In this document: positions 26,070-36,116 of the stretch, piece by piece
Layout: each line of letters starts with the position of its first letter
How positions within the stretch are numbered: the first letter of the stretch is position 1
DNA from: Acidisphaera sp. L21
Lineage (GTDB): Bacteria > Pseudomonadota > Alphaproteobacteria > Acetobacterales > Acetobacteraceae
DNA length: 58,234 nucleotides
Assembly: GCF_009765685.1 (NCBI RefSeq)
Contig: NZ_LMUY01000145.1
Coordinates: 245,061 to 303,294, forward strand
Reading direction: 5' to 3'
The notes under the pieces: generated by a model
Database searches by the model: none
What the model was told of the DNA's origin: nothing
What the model saw: the letters and a program-made list of their open reading frames with translations, nothing else
Position numbers and translations under genes: made by a program

Positions 26070-26084
26070 ACCGAGAGTCTCGGT
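26070..26084. promoter_or_regulatory. Perfect 15-bp inverted repeat before gltX
   Basis: ACCGAGA-G-TCTCGGT has perfect 7-bp arms around one base. It lies between the stop of the binding-protein gene and the start of gltX, 14 bases before the gltX start codon. With a one-base loop it is more likely a protein-binding site than a terminator, and there is no T-tract; its role is unknown. Confidence 0.4.
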
Positions 26085-26089
26085 TGGCG

Positions 26090-26926
26090 TCACTGCGGCG
26101 TCAGGTCGACCTTGAACCACTTCATGTACAGCGCCTTGGTCGTGCCGTCCGCCTTCGCCGCTTCGATAGCGCCGTCGAACATCGTCTTCAGCTCCGGATC
26201 GGTCTTGCGCAGCCCCACGCCCGAGCCGGTGCCCGTGGCGCCCCCACGCAACAGCGGCCCGGCCATCACGGCCACATCGCCGCCCGGCTTCTCCAAACTG
26301 GCCGCCAGCGTCGCCTGGCTGCCGCAGATCGCGTCGATGCGGCCCGCCTGGATGTCCAGGTCTTCTTCCTGCGTGGTCTTATAGGTGCGGATCTCGGCCA
26401 CGACGTCCTTCAAATACAGGTTGGCGACGTCGGACTGGATGGTGCTGACCTGCACGCCGAGGATCTTGCCCTTCAACGCCTGGCGCAGTGGCTCCAGCGC
26501 CGTCTTGGCCGCCGCCGCGTCGTCCAGCCGGATGGTCTGGCCCGTCAGCGGCAGTTTGCCGCCGGCATCCTTGCTCATCACGAAGGTGGTGGGGCTGGCG
26601 ATATACGGCCCGGCGAACGCCAACACCTCCATCCGCTTCGGCGTGATGCTCATCGCAGCCATGATCGCGTCATACTTTCCCGCCTGCAGCCCGGGAATGA
26701 TGCCGTCCCAATCCTGCGCGATGATGTCGCACTTCACCTTCATGTTGGCGCACAGCACATGCGCGTAGTCGATCTCGAACCCGGCGAGCGAGCCATCCGG
26801 CGCGTGGAAGTTATACGGCGGGAACGCACCCTCGGTGGCGATGGTGATATGCGCCCACTCCTTCGCCTGCGCGGCCGGGGCAAAGGCAAGGGCGACGGCA
26901 GCCAGCATGGCGGCAAGACGGGTCAC
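26090..26926 (-). CDS. Periplasmic amino-acid-binding protein of an ABC importer
   Basis: A family 3 solute-binding protein of 278 residues from GTG 26926. The signal peptide is about residues 1-21 (cleavage after AQA). Family motifs include TEGAFPPYNFHAPDGSLAGFE near the N-terminus (quoted in part: EGAFPPYNF, GSLAGFEIDYA) and DWDGIIPGLQAGKYDAIM. It resembles polar or cationic amino-acid binders (HisJ/ArgT type). No permease is beside it, but a matching permease-permease-ATPase set lies about 11 kb away at 38151-40296 and is the likely partner. ATG 26908 is an alternative start that would spoil the signal peptide. Confidence 0.88.
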   Translation of the reverse strand: MTRLAAMLAAVALAFAPAAQAKEWAHITIATEGAFPPYNFHAPDGSLAGFEIDYAHVLCANMKVKCDIIAQDWDGIIPGLQAGKYDAIMAAMSITPKRMEVLAFAGPYIASPTTFVMSKDAGGKLPLTGQTIRLDDAAAAKTALEPLRQALKGKILGVQVSTIQSDVANLYLKDVVAEIRTYKTTQEEDLDIQAGRIDAICGSQATLAASLEKPGGDVAVMAGPLLRGGATGTGSGVGLRKTDPELKTMFDGAIEAAKADGTTKALYMKWFKVDLTPQ

Positions 26927-26981
26927 GATGGGGCGATCCTCACGTTGGTTGCGGACAACATGCCCGGCTTTCGCAGAGCTG

Positions 26982-27353
26982 TCATGCGGCTGACACGGCC
27001 GCGAGCCGTTTATCCAGGGTGACGAGTTCCGCGCCAAGATGCCGCGCCAGCCACAGATAACTCGCATCATAGGCTGTGAGCCCTGTGCGGACGGCCAGGT
27101 CGAGCACGTCCTCGAACATCACGTCGTGAATCGCGATCGGCAGCGCCGTTCTGGTGCGGAGTTGGGCGCGATACTGCGCTGCATGCGTTGAATCGCGCCG
27201 GGATCGTTTCCAGCAGATATTTGCCAGTTCGAAGTCGATCAGCGCCGGCGCCGCAAGCTCAAAACCGCGTAAGGCCCTGACGATGGAAGCTTGCTCGGGT
27301 TCGGCAAAGCACAGCGCGGCGATGGCGGACGCGTCGACGACCTTAACGGTCAC
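26982..27353 (-). CDS. VapC-type PIN-domain toxin
   Basis: A PIN-domain ribonuclease of 123 residues, the toxin of a VapBC/FitAB-type pair that cleaves RNA when the antitoxin is lost. The four acidic metal-binding residues expected are present: D7 (VVDASA), E42 (IDFELAN), D96 (AYDASYLWLA) and D114 (VTLDKRLA). Its start lies within the last 11 bases of the antitoxin gene, the usual coupling for such pairs. It sits between the amino-acid-binding protein gene and the antitoxin, all on the minus strand. Confidence 0.9.
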   Translation of the reverse strand: MTVKVVDASAIAALCFAEPEQASIVRALRGFELAAPALIDFELANICWKRSRRDSTHAAQYRAQLRTRTALPIAIHDVMFEDVLDLAVRTGLTAYDASYLWLARHLGAELVTLDKRLAAVSAA

Positions 27354-27582
27354 GATCTTCCCGGATCATCTCAACAGATGACGGCGACCGCGGGCCAACC
27401 TGTTCCGCAAGTGCCGCAATTTCGTCGACGGTCAACGACCGCGGCGATGCGTCGATCCGCGCTACGTCTTCGAGAATCGATAGTAACTCCCCCTGCAGCG
27501 ACCGATGATTGCGCGCAGCCCGGCGGCGCAGGCGTTCGACGACATCATCCGGGGCATTCTTGATCGACAGGTTGACGGGCAT
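27343..27582 (-). CDS. FitA-like ribbon-helix-helix antitoxin
   Basis: The 79-residue product opens with [20 protein letters not shown], a ribbon-helix-helix DNA-binding domain as in FitA/VapB, followed by [12 protein letters not shown] and an extended C-terminal part that would wrap the PIN toxin. ATG 27582 is chosen because the RHH strand begins there; the reading four codons longer is not supported. The gene overlaps the PIN toxin by 11 bases. Such antitoxins normally repress their own operon; the promoter region between it and purQ (27583-27684) is short and shared in divergent orientation. Confidence 0.9.
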   Translation of the reverse strand: MPVNLSIKNAPDDVVERLRRRAARNHRSLQGELLSILEDVARIDASPRSLTVDEIAALAEQVGPRSPSSVEMIREDRDR

Positions 27583-27684
27583 GGTTGGTTCCACAATGGC
27601 TCCAAAACAGATCCTACGCGCGCTTCAACACAGCCGCAACATTATGCTACAGCGGCCCCGTGCCCACCCGGAGGAGCCCGGTTC

Positions 27685-28376
27685 GTGAAATCCGCTATCG
27701 TCGTATTCCCTGGCACCAATCGTGAGCGAGATGTCGCCATCGCTCTGCATCGGGCGACCGGCAAGCGCCCCGGCACGCTGTGGCACCGGGAAACTGAACT
27801 GCCGGCCGGTACCGACCTGGTGATCCTGCCGGGCGGCTTTTCCCACGGCGACTACCTCCGTTGCGGCGCCATGGCCGCCCATTCCCCCATCATGCCCGCC
27901 ATCCGCGCCTTTGCCGACCAGGGCGGTCACGTGCTGGGCATCTGCAACGGCTTTCAGGTCCTGACCGAGGCGCAGATCCTGCCCGGCGCCCTGCTGCGCA
28001 ACGCGGCCCTCCGCTTCCTGTCCCAGGACTGCCACCTCCGCGTCGAACGCGCCGGCACCGCCTACACGCGCCACTACCAGAAGGGCCAGGTCTTCCGCGC
28101 CCCGATGGCCCATGGCGACGGCAACTACAACGCCGACCAGGCCACGCTCGACCTGCTGGAGGGCGAGGACCGGGTGGCCTTCCGTTACGTCACCCCCGAG
28201 GGTGAAACGGCGACATCCGCCAATCCCAACGGCTCCGCGCGCTCCATCGCCGGCGTCTACAGCGCCAACCACCGCGTCCTCGGCCTCATGCCGCACCCCG
28301 AGGACCTGGTGGATCCCCTCATGGGCGGCACCGACGGCGCCCCTCTTTTCGCCGGCCTGGTCGAGGCGCTGGCAGC

Positions 28377-28380
<4 letters not shown>
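27685..28380 (+). CDS. purQ: Phosphoribosylformylglycinamidine synthase subunit PurQ (glutaminase)
   Basis: PurQ is the class I glutaminase that feeds ammonia to PurL in purine synthesis. The 231-residue product has the nucleophile cysteine in GICNGFQVL (about C87) and the His/Glu partners in MPHPED (about H204 and E206). The start is GTG 27685, eight bases after GGAGGAG; conserved sequence ([12 protein letters not shown]) begins at once, ruling out longer readings. The stop overlaps purL as ATGA. purS, the third subunit, is not here but at 41428-41673. Confidence 0.97.
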
Positions 28381-30563
<2,183 letters not shown>

Positions 30564-30616
30564 CTTCGCCCATCGTCCTAACCATATCATGATGCAACCG
30601 CGAGAGTGCTGACCCA

Positions 30617-30847
30617 ATGGCTATGGCTGCCAGTGAGATCGAGGCGATGATACGTGCCGCCCTACCGGACGCGCGCGTGACTGTCGAAGACCTGGCCGGG
30701 GACGGCGACCACTACGCCGCCACGGTCACGAGCGAGACCTTCCGCGGGCTAACGCGGGTGAAGCAGCACCAACTCGTCTATGCCGCCTTGCGCGGCCGGA
30801 TGGGTGGTGAACTGCACGCCCTGGCCCTTCAAACCTCTGCCCCCTGA
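30617..30847 (+). CDS. BolA-family protein
   Basis: BolA-type proteins bind a [2Fe-2S] cluster jointly with monothiol glutaredoxins and help deliver it or sense iron. The 76-residue product covers the whole domain: MAASEIEAMI, GDGDHYAATVTS, RVKQHQLVYAAL and the C-terminal GELHALAL with the conserved histidine. It lies 29 bases before the CGFS glutaredoxin gene, the classic gene pair. ATG 30617 is used; a second ATG two codons later is possible. Both genes functionally complement the SUF operon earlier in the window. Confidence 0.95.
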   Translation: MAMAASEIEAMIRAALPDARVTVEDLAGDGDHYAATVTSETFRGLTRVKQHQLVYAALRGRMGGELHALALQTSAP

Positions 30848-30876
30848 ACCCTCTGCCCCACTTTGGAGATGACACC

Positions 30877-31221
30877 ATGAGCGAGACGATGGCTGCGACC
30901 GACCGGATCAAGAAGGACATCACGGACAACCGCGTGATGCTGTTCATGAAGGGCAATGCGCTGTTCCCGCAATGTGGCTTCTCCGCGCGCGTCGTGCAGA
31001 TCCTCAGCCACATGGGCGTCCCGTTCCACACCGCCAACGTGTTGGAAGACCCGGCGCTGCGCGAGGGGATCAAGGCGTTCTCGCAGTGGCCGACCATCCC
31101 GCAGCTGTATGTCGATGGTGAGTTCGTTGGCGGCTGCGACATCGTGACCGAGATGTTCCAGTCCGGTGAGCTTGAGACGCTGATGAAGGAAAAGGGCGTG
31201 CCGCATCAGGCCGCCGCCTAA
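30877..31221 (+). CDS. grxD: Monothiol glutaredoxin (CGFS, Grx4 type)
   Basis: A 114-residue monothiol glutaredoxin that holds a [2Fe-2S] cluster with glutathione and passes it on, usually together with BolA. The active site is PQCGFSA (C at about 33); the preceding loop reads KGNALF where KGTPxx is usual. WPTIPQLYVDGEFVGGCDI carries the cis-Pro and glutathione-binding residues. ATG 30877 is clear. It follows bolA by 29 bases. The next gene (DUF2461) begins in a different frame directly behind it. Confidence 0.96.
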   Translation: MSETMAATDRIKKDITDNRVMLFMKGNALFPQCGFSARVVQILSHMGVPFHTANVLEDPALREGIKAFSQWPTIPQLYVDGEFVGGCDIVTEMFQSGELETLMKEKGVPHQAAA

Positions 31222-31351
31222 GGCATCAGCCGGGTTCGCCGGGTTCCGCCCGGCGGCCTTCGCCTTCTTCCGCGGTCTCGCGACGAACCAAACGAAAGCC
31301 TGGTTCGAGGACAACCGCGACGCATACGAGGCGGAAATCCGCCTCCCCAGT

Positions 31352-31945
31352 GTGGCGGTCGCCGAACAGGTGGCCGCCGCCTATGCCAGTTTGGATCTGC
31401 CGTTGAGTGGGGACGCCAAGCGCTCCCTGTTCCGGCTGAACCGTGACGTGCGCTTTAGCAAAGACAAGTCGCCCTACAAGACCCATGCGGGAATCGTGTG
31501 GATGCGCCCCGGCTATAAGAAAGAGAGCGCCGGCGTCACCTACCTCCACCTCGCCGATGAGGGCTGCTTCGTCGGCGCCGGCTTCTGGCATGTCGAGCGG
31601 GAGGAACTGGACGCGATCCGCGAGGCCATCCGGGTCGATCCCGCCGGCTTCACCGCTGCCGTGGCGCATGCCGAGTCCGCCGGGCTGGCGCTCGATACAT
31701 CCGACGGCCTAGTCCGCGCTCCTCGCGGGTTCGAGGACATCACCGACCCGGCCATCCTCCCCGCCATCAAGGCCCGCAACCTGCTCGTCACGGCCAGGCT
31801 GACCAAGCGGGATGTCGGCTCCGCCACGCTCGTCCCGCGCATCGTGGAGCTGACGCAGGCCATGCTGCCCTTTCTGCAATTCGGCTGGAACGCCATCGCC
31901 GAGGCCGGCCCGCCGCCGGATTGGAGCCGCCTGCAGGGGCGCTGA
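31352..31945 (+). CDS. DUF2461-family protein; start codon unclear
   Basis: The protein matches DUF2461, a family of unknown function. From GTG 31352 the product is 197 residues, but family-like sequence begins about 35 residues earlier: an open frame from about 31223 reads FRPAAFAFFRGLATNQTKAW then FEDNRDAYEAE, which is the normal DUF2461 N-terminus. No ATG, GTG or TTG occurs in that frame after a stop inside the end of grxD. Either a rare start codon is used, or translation enters from grxD by a +1 shift, or the gene has lost its start. The rest (YKTHAGIVWMRPGYKKESAG, GFWHVEREELDAIREAI) is intact. Confidence 0.75.
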   Translation: MAVAEQVAAAYASLDLPLSGDAKRSLFRLNRDVRFSKDKSPYKTHAGIVWMRPGYKKESAGVTYLHLADEGCFVGAGFWHVEREELDAIREAIRVDPAGFTAAVAHAESAGLALDTSDGLVRAPRGFEDITDPAILPAIKARNLLVTARLTKRDVGSATLVPRIVELTQAMLPFLQFGWNAIAEAGPPPDWSRLQGR

Positions 31946-31997
31946 CATCCGGGCCGTACGCGCTTATGTGCGGTACCGAATAGAGAAGGGTGCTCCG

Positions 31998-33374
31998 ATG
32001 GCCTACGACTTCGACCTGTTCGTCATCGGCGGCGGCTCCGGCGGCGTGCGCTGCGCTCGCATTGCCGCCCAACACGGCGCCCGCGTTGCCGTGGCGGAAA
32101 GCACGTATTGGGGCGGCACCTGCGTGAACGTCGGCTGCGTGCCGAAAAAGCTGATGGTGATGGCCGCCGATTACGGCATGCAGGTCCAGGACAGCCGCGG
32201 CTTCGGCTGGGACACGCAGCGTGGCACCCATGATTGGGGCGCCTTCATCGCCGCCAAGGATGCCGAGATCGCCCGGCTGAACGCCATCTACGTCAAGCTG
32301 CTCACCGGCTCTGGCTGCACCATGTTCGACGCCCGCGCCTCTTTCATCGACGCCCATACGCTCGATGTCGGCGGCAAGCGCGTGACGGCGGACAAGATCG
32401 TCATCGCCGTCGGCGGCCACCCGCTGCGCCCCAGCATGCCCGGCTGCGAACTCGGCATTACGTCCGACGAGGCGTTCCACCTAAAGGAATTGCCCCGCAG
32501 GGTGATGCTGATCGGCGCCGGCTACATCGCGGTCGAGTTCGCTGGCATCTTCGCCGGCCTCGGCTCCGAGGTCGAACTCGTCTGCCGCCCCCCGCTCCCC
32601 CTGCGCGGCTTCGACCACGACCTGCGGGAAGCCTTGGCCGAGGCGTTGACCGCCCAGGGCGTGAAGCTCCACTGCGGCACCGCCCCCTCCAAGGTCGAGC
32701 GGGAGGGCGACGGCTACCACGTGCACCTGATGGACGGCACCGTCCGCCATACCGACCTGGTGTTCTGGGCCGCTGGGCGCCGTCCGAACACCAAAGGCCT
32801 GAACCTCGAAGCCGCGGGGGTAAGATCCACCGATAGCGGCGCCGTGGTGGTCAATGCCGAGCAGCAGACCAGCCAGCCCAACATCTACGCCATCGGCGAC
32901 GTGTCCAACCACATGAACCTGACCCCCGTCGCCATCGCCGAGGGCCACATCCTGGCTGACAAGCTGTACAGTCCCACGCACCGCACCTGGAATTTCGACA
33001 CCGTCGCCACCGCCGTGTTCAGCCACCCGCCCATGGCGACCGTGGGGCTGACGGAGGAAGACGCCGCCGCCCGTTACCCGGTCGACGTCTACATGACCAA
33101 GTTCACCCCCATGCGGCACACCATGACGGGCCGCCACTCCCGCACGGTGATGAAGCTGGTGGTGGAGCAATCCACCCAGCGCGTCGTCGGCGCCCACATG
33201 TTGGGCGACGACGCGGCCGAAATGATGCAGGGCATCTCCATCGCCATGAACGCCGGCGCCACCAAGGCGGATTTCGACCGCACCATCGGCATCCATCCCA
33301 CCGCGGCGGAGGAGTGGGTCACCATGCGCACCCGCACCCGCGTCGCCGGGGTGAAAGCGAAAGCCGCCGAGTAA
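31998..33374 (+). CDS. gor: Glutathione-disulfide reductase
   Basis: A homodimeric FAD enzyme that reduces GSSG with NADPH. The 458-residue product has the N-terminal FAD motif GGGSGG, the redox disulfide GGTCVNVGCVPKK (C42 and C47), an NADPH domain with GAGYIAVEFAGIFAGLG, and the C-terminal HPTAAEE whose His and Glu (about H433 and E438) serve catalysis in the partner subunit. The residue region after the GxGxxA (VCRPPLPLRGFD) holds Arg as in NADPH enzymes. ATG 31998 begins MAYDFDLF; the longer reading to 31968 is rejected. Fits with grxD upstream. Confidence 0.95.
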   Translation: MAYDFDLFVIGGGSGGVRCARIAAQHGARVAVAESTYWGGTCVNVGCVPKKLMVMAADYGMQVQDSRGFGWDTQRGTHDWGAFIAAKDAEIARLNAIYVKLLTGSGCTMFDARASFIDAHTLDVGGKRVTADKIVIAVGGHPLRPSMPGCELGITSDEAFHLKELPRRVMLIGAGYIAVEFAGIFAGLGSEVELVCRPPLPLRGFDHDLREALAEALTAQGVKLHCGTAPSKVEREGDGYHVHLMDGTVRHTDLVFWAAGRRPNTKGLNLEAAGVRSTDSGAVVVNAEQQTSQPNIYAIGDVSNHMNLTPVAIAEGHILADKLYSPTHRTWNFDTVATAVFSHPPMATVGLTEEDAAARYPVDVYMTKFTPMRHTMTGRHSRTVMKLVVEQSTQRVVGAHMLGDDAAEMMQGISIAMNAGATKADFDRTIGIHPTAAEEWVTMRTRTRVAGVKAKAAE

Positions 33375-33471
33375 TCCGGAACGACTGAGCTAGACGCTGG
33401 GGCGACCAGCGCTGCGCACAATGGCAATGATGCAAATTTTGGGTGATAAGGCGCCAAGAGGAGCAAGTGCC

Positions 33472-34851
33472 ATGCAGAGCTGGTCGCCGGAAAATTGGCG
33501 TCACCAACCCATCCGTCAGAACCCCGCCTATCCGGACGCGGATGCGCTCGCACGGGTCGAAGCCCGGCTGAAATCCTATCCGCCGCTGGTTTTTGCAGGC
33601 GAGGCCCGGCGGCTGAAGGCGGCATTGGCGACGGCGTCCGAGGGCAATGCCTTCGTGCTGCAGGGCGGCGATTGTGCCGAAAGCTTCGGCGACTTCAACG
33701 CCAACATCATCCGCGACACCTTCCGGGTGCTGCTGCAGATGGCGGTCGTGCTGACGTTCGGCGCCAGCCTGCCCGTGGTCAAACTGGGCCGCATGGCCGG
33801 CCAATTCGCCAAGCCCCGCTCCGCCGACATGGAAACCGTGGATGGCACGGCGCTACCCTCCTACCGCGGCGACATCGTCAACGGCCCGGCCTTCACCGCC
33901 GCCGACCGCGTCCCCGACCCGGCGCGCATGGAAACCGGCTACTTCCAATCCGCCGGCACGCTGAACCTGCTGCGCGCCTTCGCCAGCGGTGGTTATGCCG
34001 ACCTGCACGAGGTCCATCGCTGGAATCTCTCCTTCGCCGCCCGCTCCCCCCTGGCCGAGCGCTACGGCGAACTGGCCCAGCGCATCCAGGAAACGCTCGG
34101 CTTCATGGCCGCCTGCGGCATCACCAGCGCCACCACGCCGCAGATCCGCGAAACCGATTTCTACACCAGCCACGAGGCGCTTCTCCTGCCCTACGAGCAG
34201 GCGCTGACCCGGGTCGATTCCACCACCGGCGATTGGTACGCTTGCTCCGCCCACTTCCTCTGGATCGGCGACCGCACCCGCCAGCCGGACGGCGCCCATG
34301 TCGAGTTTCTCCGCGGCGTGAAGAACCCGATCGGCATCAAGGTCGGCCCCACCACGCCGGTCGCCGACCTGATCCGCCTGATCGAGATCCTGAACCCCAA
34401 GGACGAACCCGGCCGCGTCACCCTCATCAGCCGGATGGGCGCCGAAAACGTCGGCCAGAAGCTGTCCCCACTGGTGCGCGCGGTGAAGTCCGAGGGCCGC
34501 CGCGTCCTGTGGCTGTGCGACGCCATGCACGGCAACACCATCAACACCGCCACCAAGATCAAGACCCGCTCCTTTGACGCGATCCTGAAGGAAGTCCGCG
34601 GCTTCTTCGACGTGCACGCGGCGGAGGGCACCTGGGCCGGTGGCGTTCACGTCGAGATGACCGGCCAGAATGTCACCGAATGCGTCGGGGGCGCCCACCA
34701 TTTGACCGAGGCCGACCTGGCGGACCGCTACGAGACGTTCTGCGACCCACGCCTGAATGCCGAGCAGTCTCTGGAACTGGCTTTCCTCGTGTCCGAGGAA
34801 CTGAAGTCCCGCCGCCGTCCGGTGCCGCTGACCGCGGTCGCAGCCCAGTAG
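33472..34851 (+). CDS. Class II 3-deoxy-7-phosphoheptulonate (DAHP) synthase
   Basis: The first enzyme of the shikimate pathway: phosphoenolpyruvate plus erythrose 4-phosphate. The 459-residue product is the class II (plant/AroA-II) type, with the metal cysteine in [30 protein letters not shown] and [12 protein letters not shown] 33472 has GAGGAG about nine bases upstream and starts [13 protein letters not shown], as homologues do; the in-frame ATG at 33421 is not used. Such enzymes are normally feedback-inhibited by aromatic amino acids. It follows gor on the same strand. Confidence 0.96.
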   Translation: MQSWSPENWRHQPIRQNPAYPDADALARVEARLKSYPPLVFAGEARRLKAALATASEGNAFVLQGGDCAESFGDFNANIIRDTFRVLLQMAVVLTFGASLPVVKLGRMAGQFAKPRSADMETVDGTALPSYRGDIVNGPAFTAADRVPDPARMETGYFQSAGTLNLLRAFASGGYADLHEVHRWNLSFAARSPLAERYGELAQRIQETLGFMAACGITSATTPQIRETDFYTSHEALLLPYEQALTRVDSTTGDWYACSAHFLWIGDRTRQPDGAHVEFLRGVKNPIGIKVGPTTPVADLIRLIEILNPKDEPGRVTLISRMGAENVGQKLSPLVRAVKSEGRRVLWLCDAMHGNTINTATKIKTRSFDAILKEVRGFFDVHAAEGTWAGGVHVEMTGQNVTECVGGAHHLTEADLADRYETFCDPRLNAEQSLELAFLVSEELKSRRRPVPLTAVAAQ

Positions 34852-34946
34852 ACGATACCGCTGACATCTTTACAGAACGGGGGCCGGGGGCCGAGAGTCT
34901 TCCGGCAGACGGGGGCGGTGCCCTCGTCACACCCTGCAGGTAGACC

Positions 34947-36107
34947 ATGACCCTGTCCGACGACATCGACTCGCGTACCGATGCCTATTTCAACCGAACG
35001 CGGGACATCATCGCCAAGTTCGGCGACAAGCGCGTCACCTACGCGGTGTTCCTCCGCCGCCCGGTCATCTCCGCCCCGCGTCTGCTGGTGGATTGGCTCA
35101 CCGCCGTCGCCGCCGAACAGGGGTTCGAGGTCGACCTCGATGTCACCCATCCGGAAGGCAGCTGGGTCGGCGCCGGCGAACCGCTGATCTACATCACCGG
35201 CTCGTTCCAGCACCTGTCCAACTGCGAGACGATCTTCCTGCAGAAGCTGGGCCCGGCCTGCGTCGCCGCCCACAACGCCTACCAGATGTGCAACGCCCTC
35301 CCGAACGTCGCCTTCCTGGCCATGGACGCCCGGCACTGTGCCGGTGGCGAAATGCAGGACATGATGGGCTACGCCGCCGGCGTAGGCAGCCGCGCCGCCC
35401 AGGCCGAGGGCGCCCGCGGCTTCGTCGGCACAGCGACCGAGATGACGGCGCATTGGTTCGGCCAGCCGCACGGCGCCGGCACCATGCCGCACGCGCTGAT
35501 CGGCTACGCCGGTTCCACCGTCCGCGCGGCCGAGATGTTCGCCGAAACTTTCCCCGGCGAACCTCTCACCGTCCTCACCGACTATTTCGGCCGCGAAGTC
35601 ACCGACGGCCTCGCCGTCTGCCGCCGCTTCGCCGACCTGGCCAAGGCCGGCAAGATGTCCGTCCGCCTCGACACGCATGGCGGACGCTTCCTGGAAGGCC
35701 TGGACCCCGGCGAGAGCTATGCCGTCCTCGAACGCCGCTCCCCCGGCGCCATCCGCCGCTACCGCAGCGACACCGAACTGCGCTACCTCGTTGGCTCCGG
35801 CGTGTCCGCCGCCGCCATCTGGCGCATGCGGGAGGCGCTGGATGATGCCGGGTTCGACAAGGTGCGGATCGTCGTGTCCTCCGGCTTCAACGTCGACAAA
35901 TGCCGGGTGATGGCGGATTGCCAGGCCCCGATCGACGTGGTGGGCACCGGTAGCTACATCCCCGATCATTGGGCCGAGACCTACGCCACCGCCGATATCG
36001 TCGCCTATGACGGCGATGCGCGCGTGAAGGTGGGTCGCGAATTCCTGTTGCGCCGCAACGGGGCACGCAAGCGTAATGGCGTTGATTCCAACAAAGGCGC
36101 CCCCTAG
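34947..36107 (+). CDS. pncB: Nicotinate phosphoribosyltransferase
   Basis: Converts nicotinate and PRPP to nicotinate mononucleotide in NAD salvage. The 386-residue product is a short-type NAPRTase with LTDYFGREVTDGLAVC, VRLDTHGGRFLEG (the PRPP/nicotinate site) and SSGFNVDKC. Nine bases separate its stop from nadE, which uses the same pathway downstream; the pair is a plain NAD salvage unit. The C-terminus is short and basic. Some relatives act on other bases, but the NAD context makes nicotinate the best guess. Confidence 0.88.
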   Translation: MTLSDDIDSRTDAYFNRTRDIIAKFGDKRVTYAVFLRRPVISAPRLLVDWLTAVAAEQGFEVDLDVTHPEGSWVGAGEPLIYITGSFQHLSNCETIFLQKLGPACVAAHNAYQMCNALPNVAFLAMDARHCAGGEMQDMMGYAAGVGSRAAQAEGARGFVGTATEMTAHWFGQPHGAGTMPHALIGYAGSTVRAAEMFAETFPGEPLTVLTDYFGREVTDGLAVCRRFADLAKAGKMSVRLDTHGGRFLEGLDPGESYAVLERRSPGAIRRYRSDTELRYLVGSGVSAAAIWRMREALDDAGFDKVRIVVSSGFNVDKCRVMADCQAPIDVVGTGSYIPDHWAETYATADIVAYDGDARVKVGREFLLRRNGARKRNGVDSNKGAP

Positions 36108-36116
36108 CTTCGTTGA

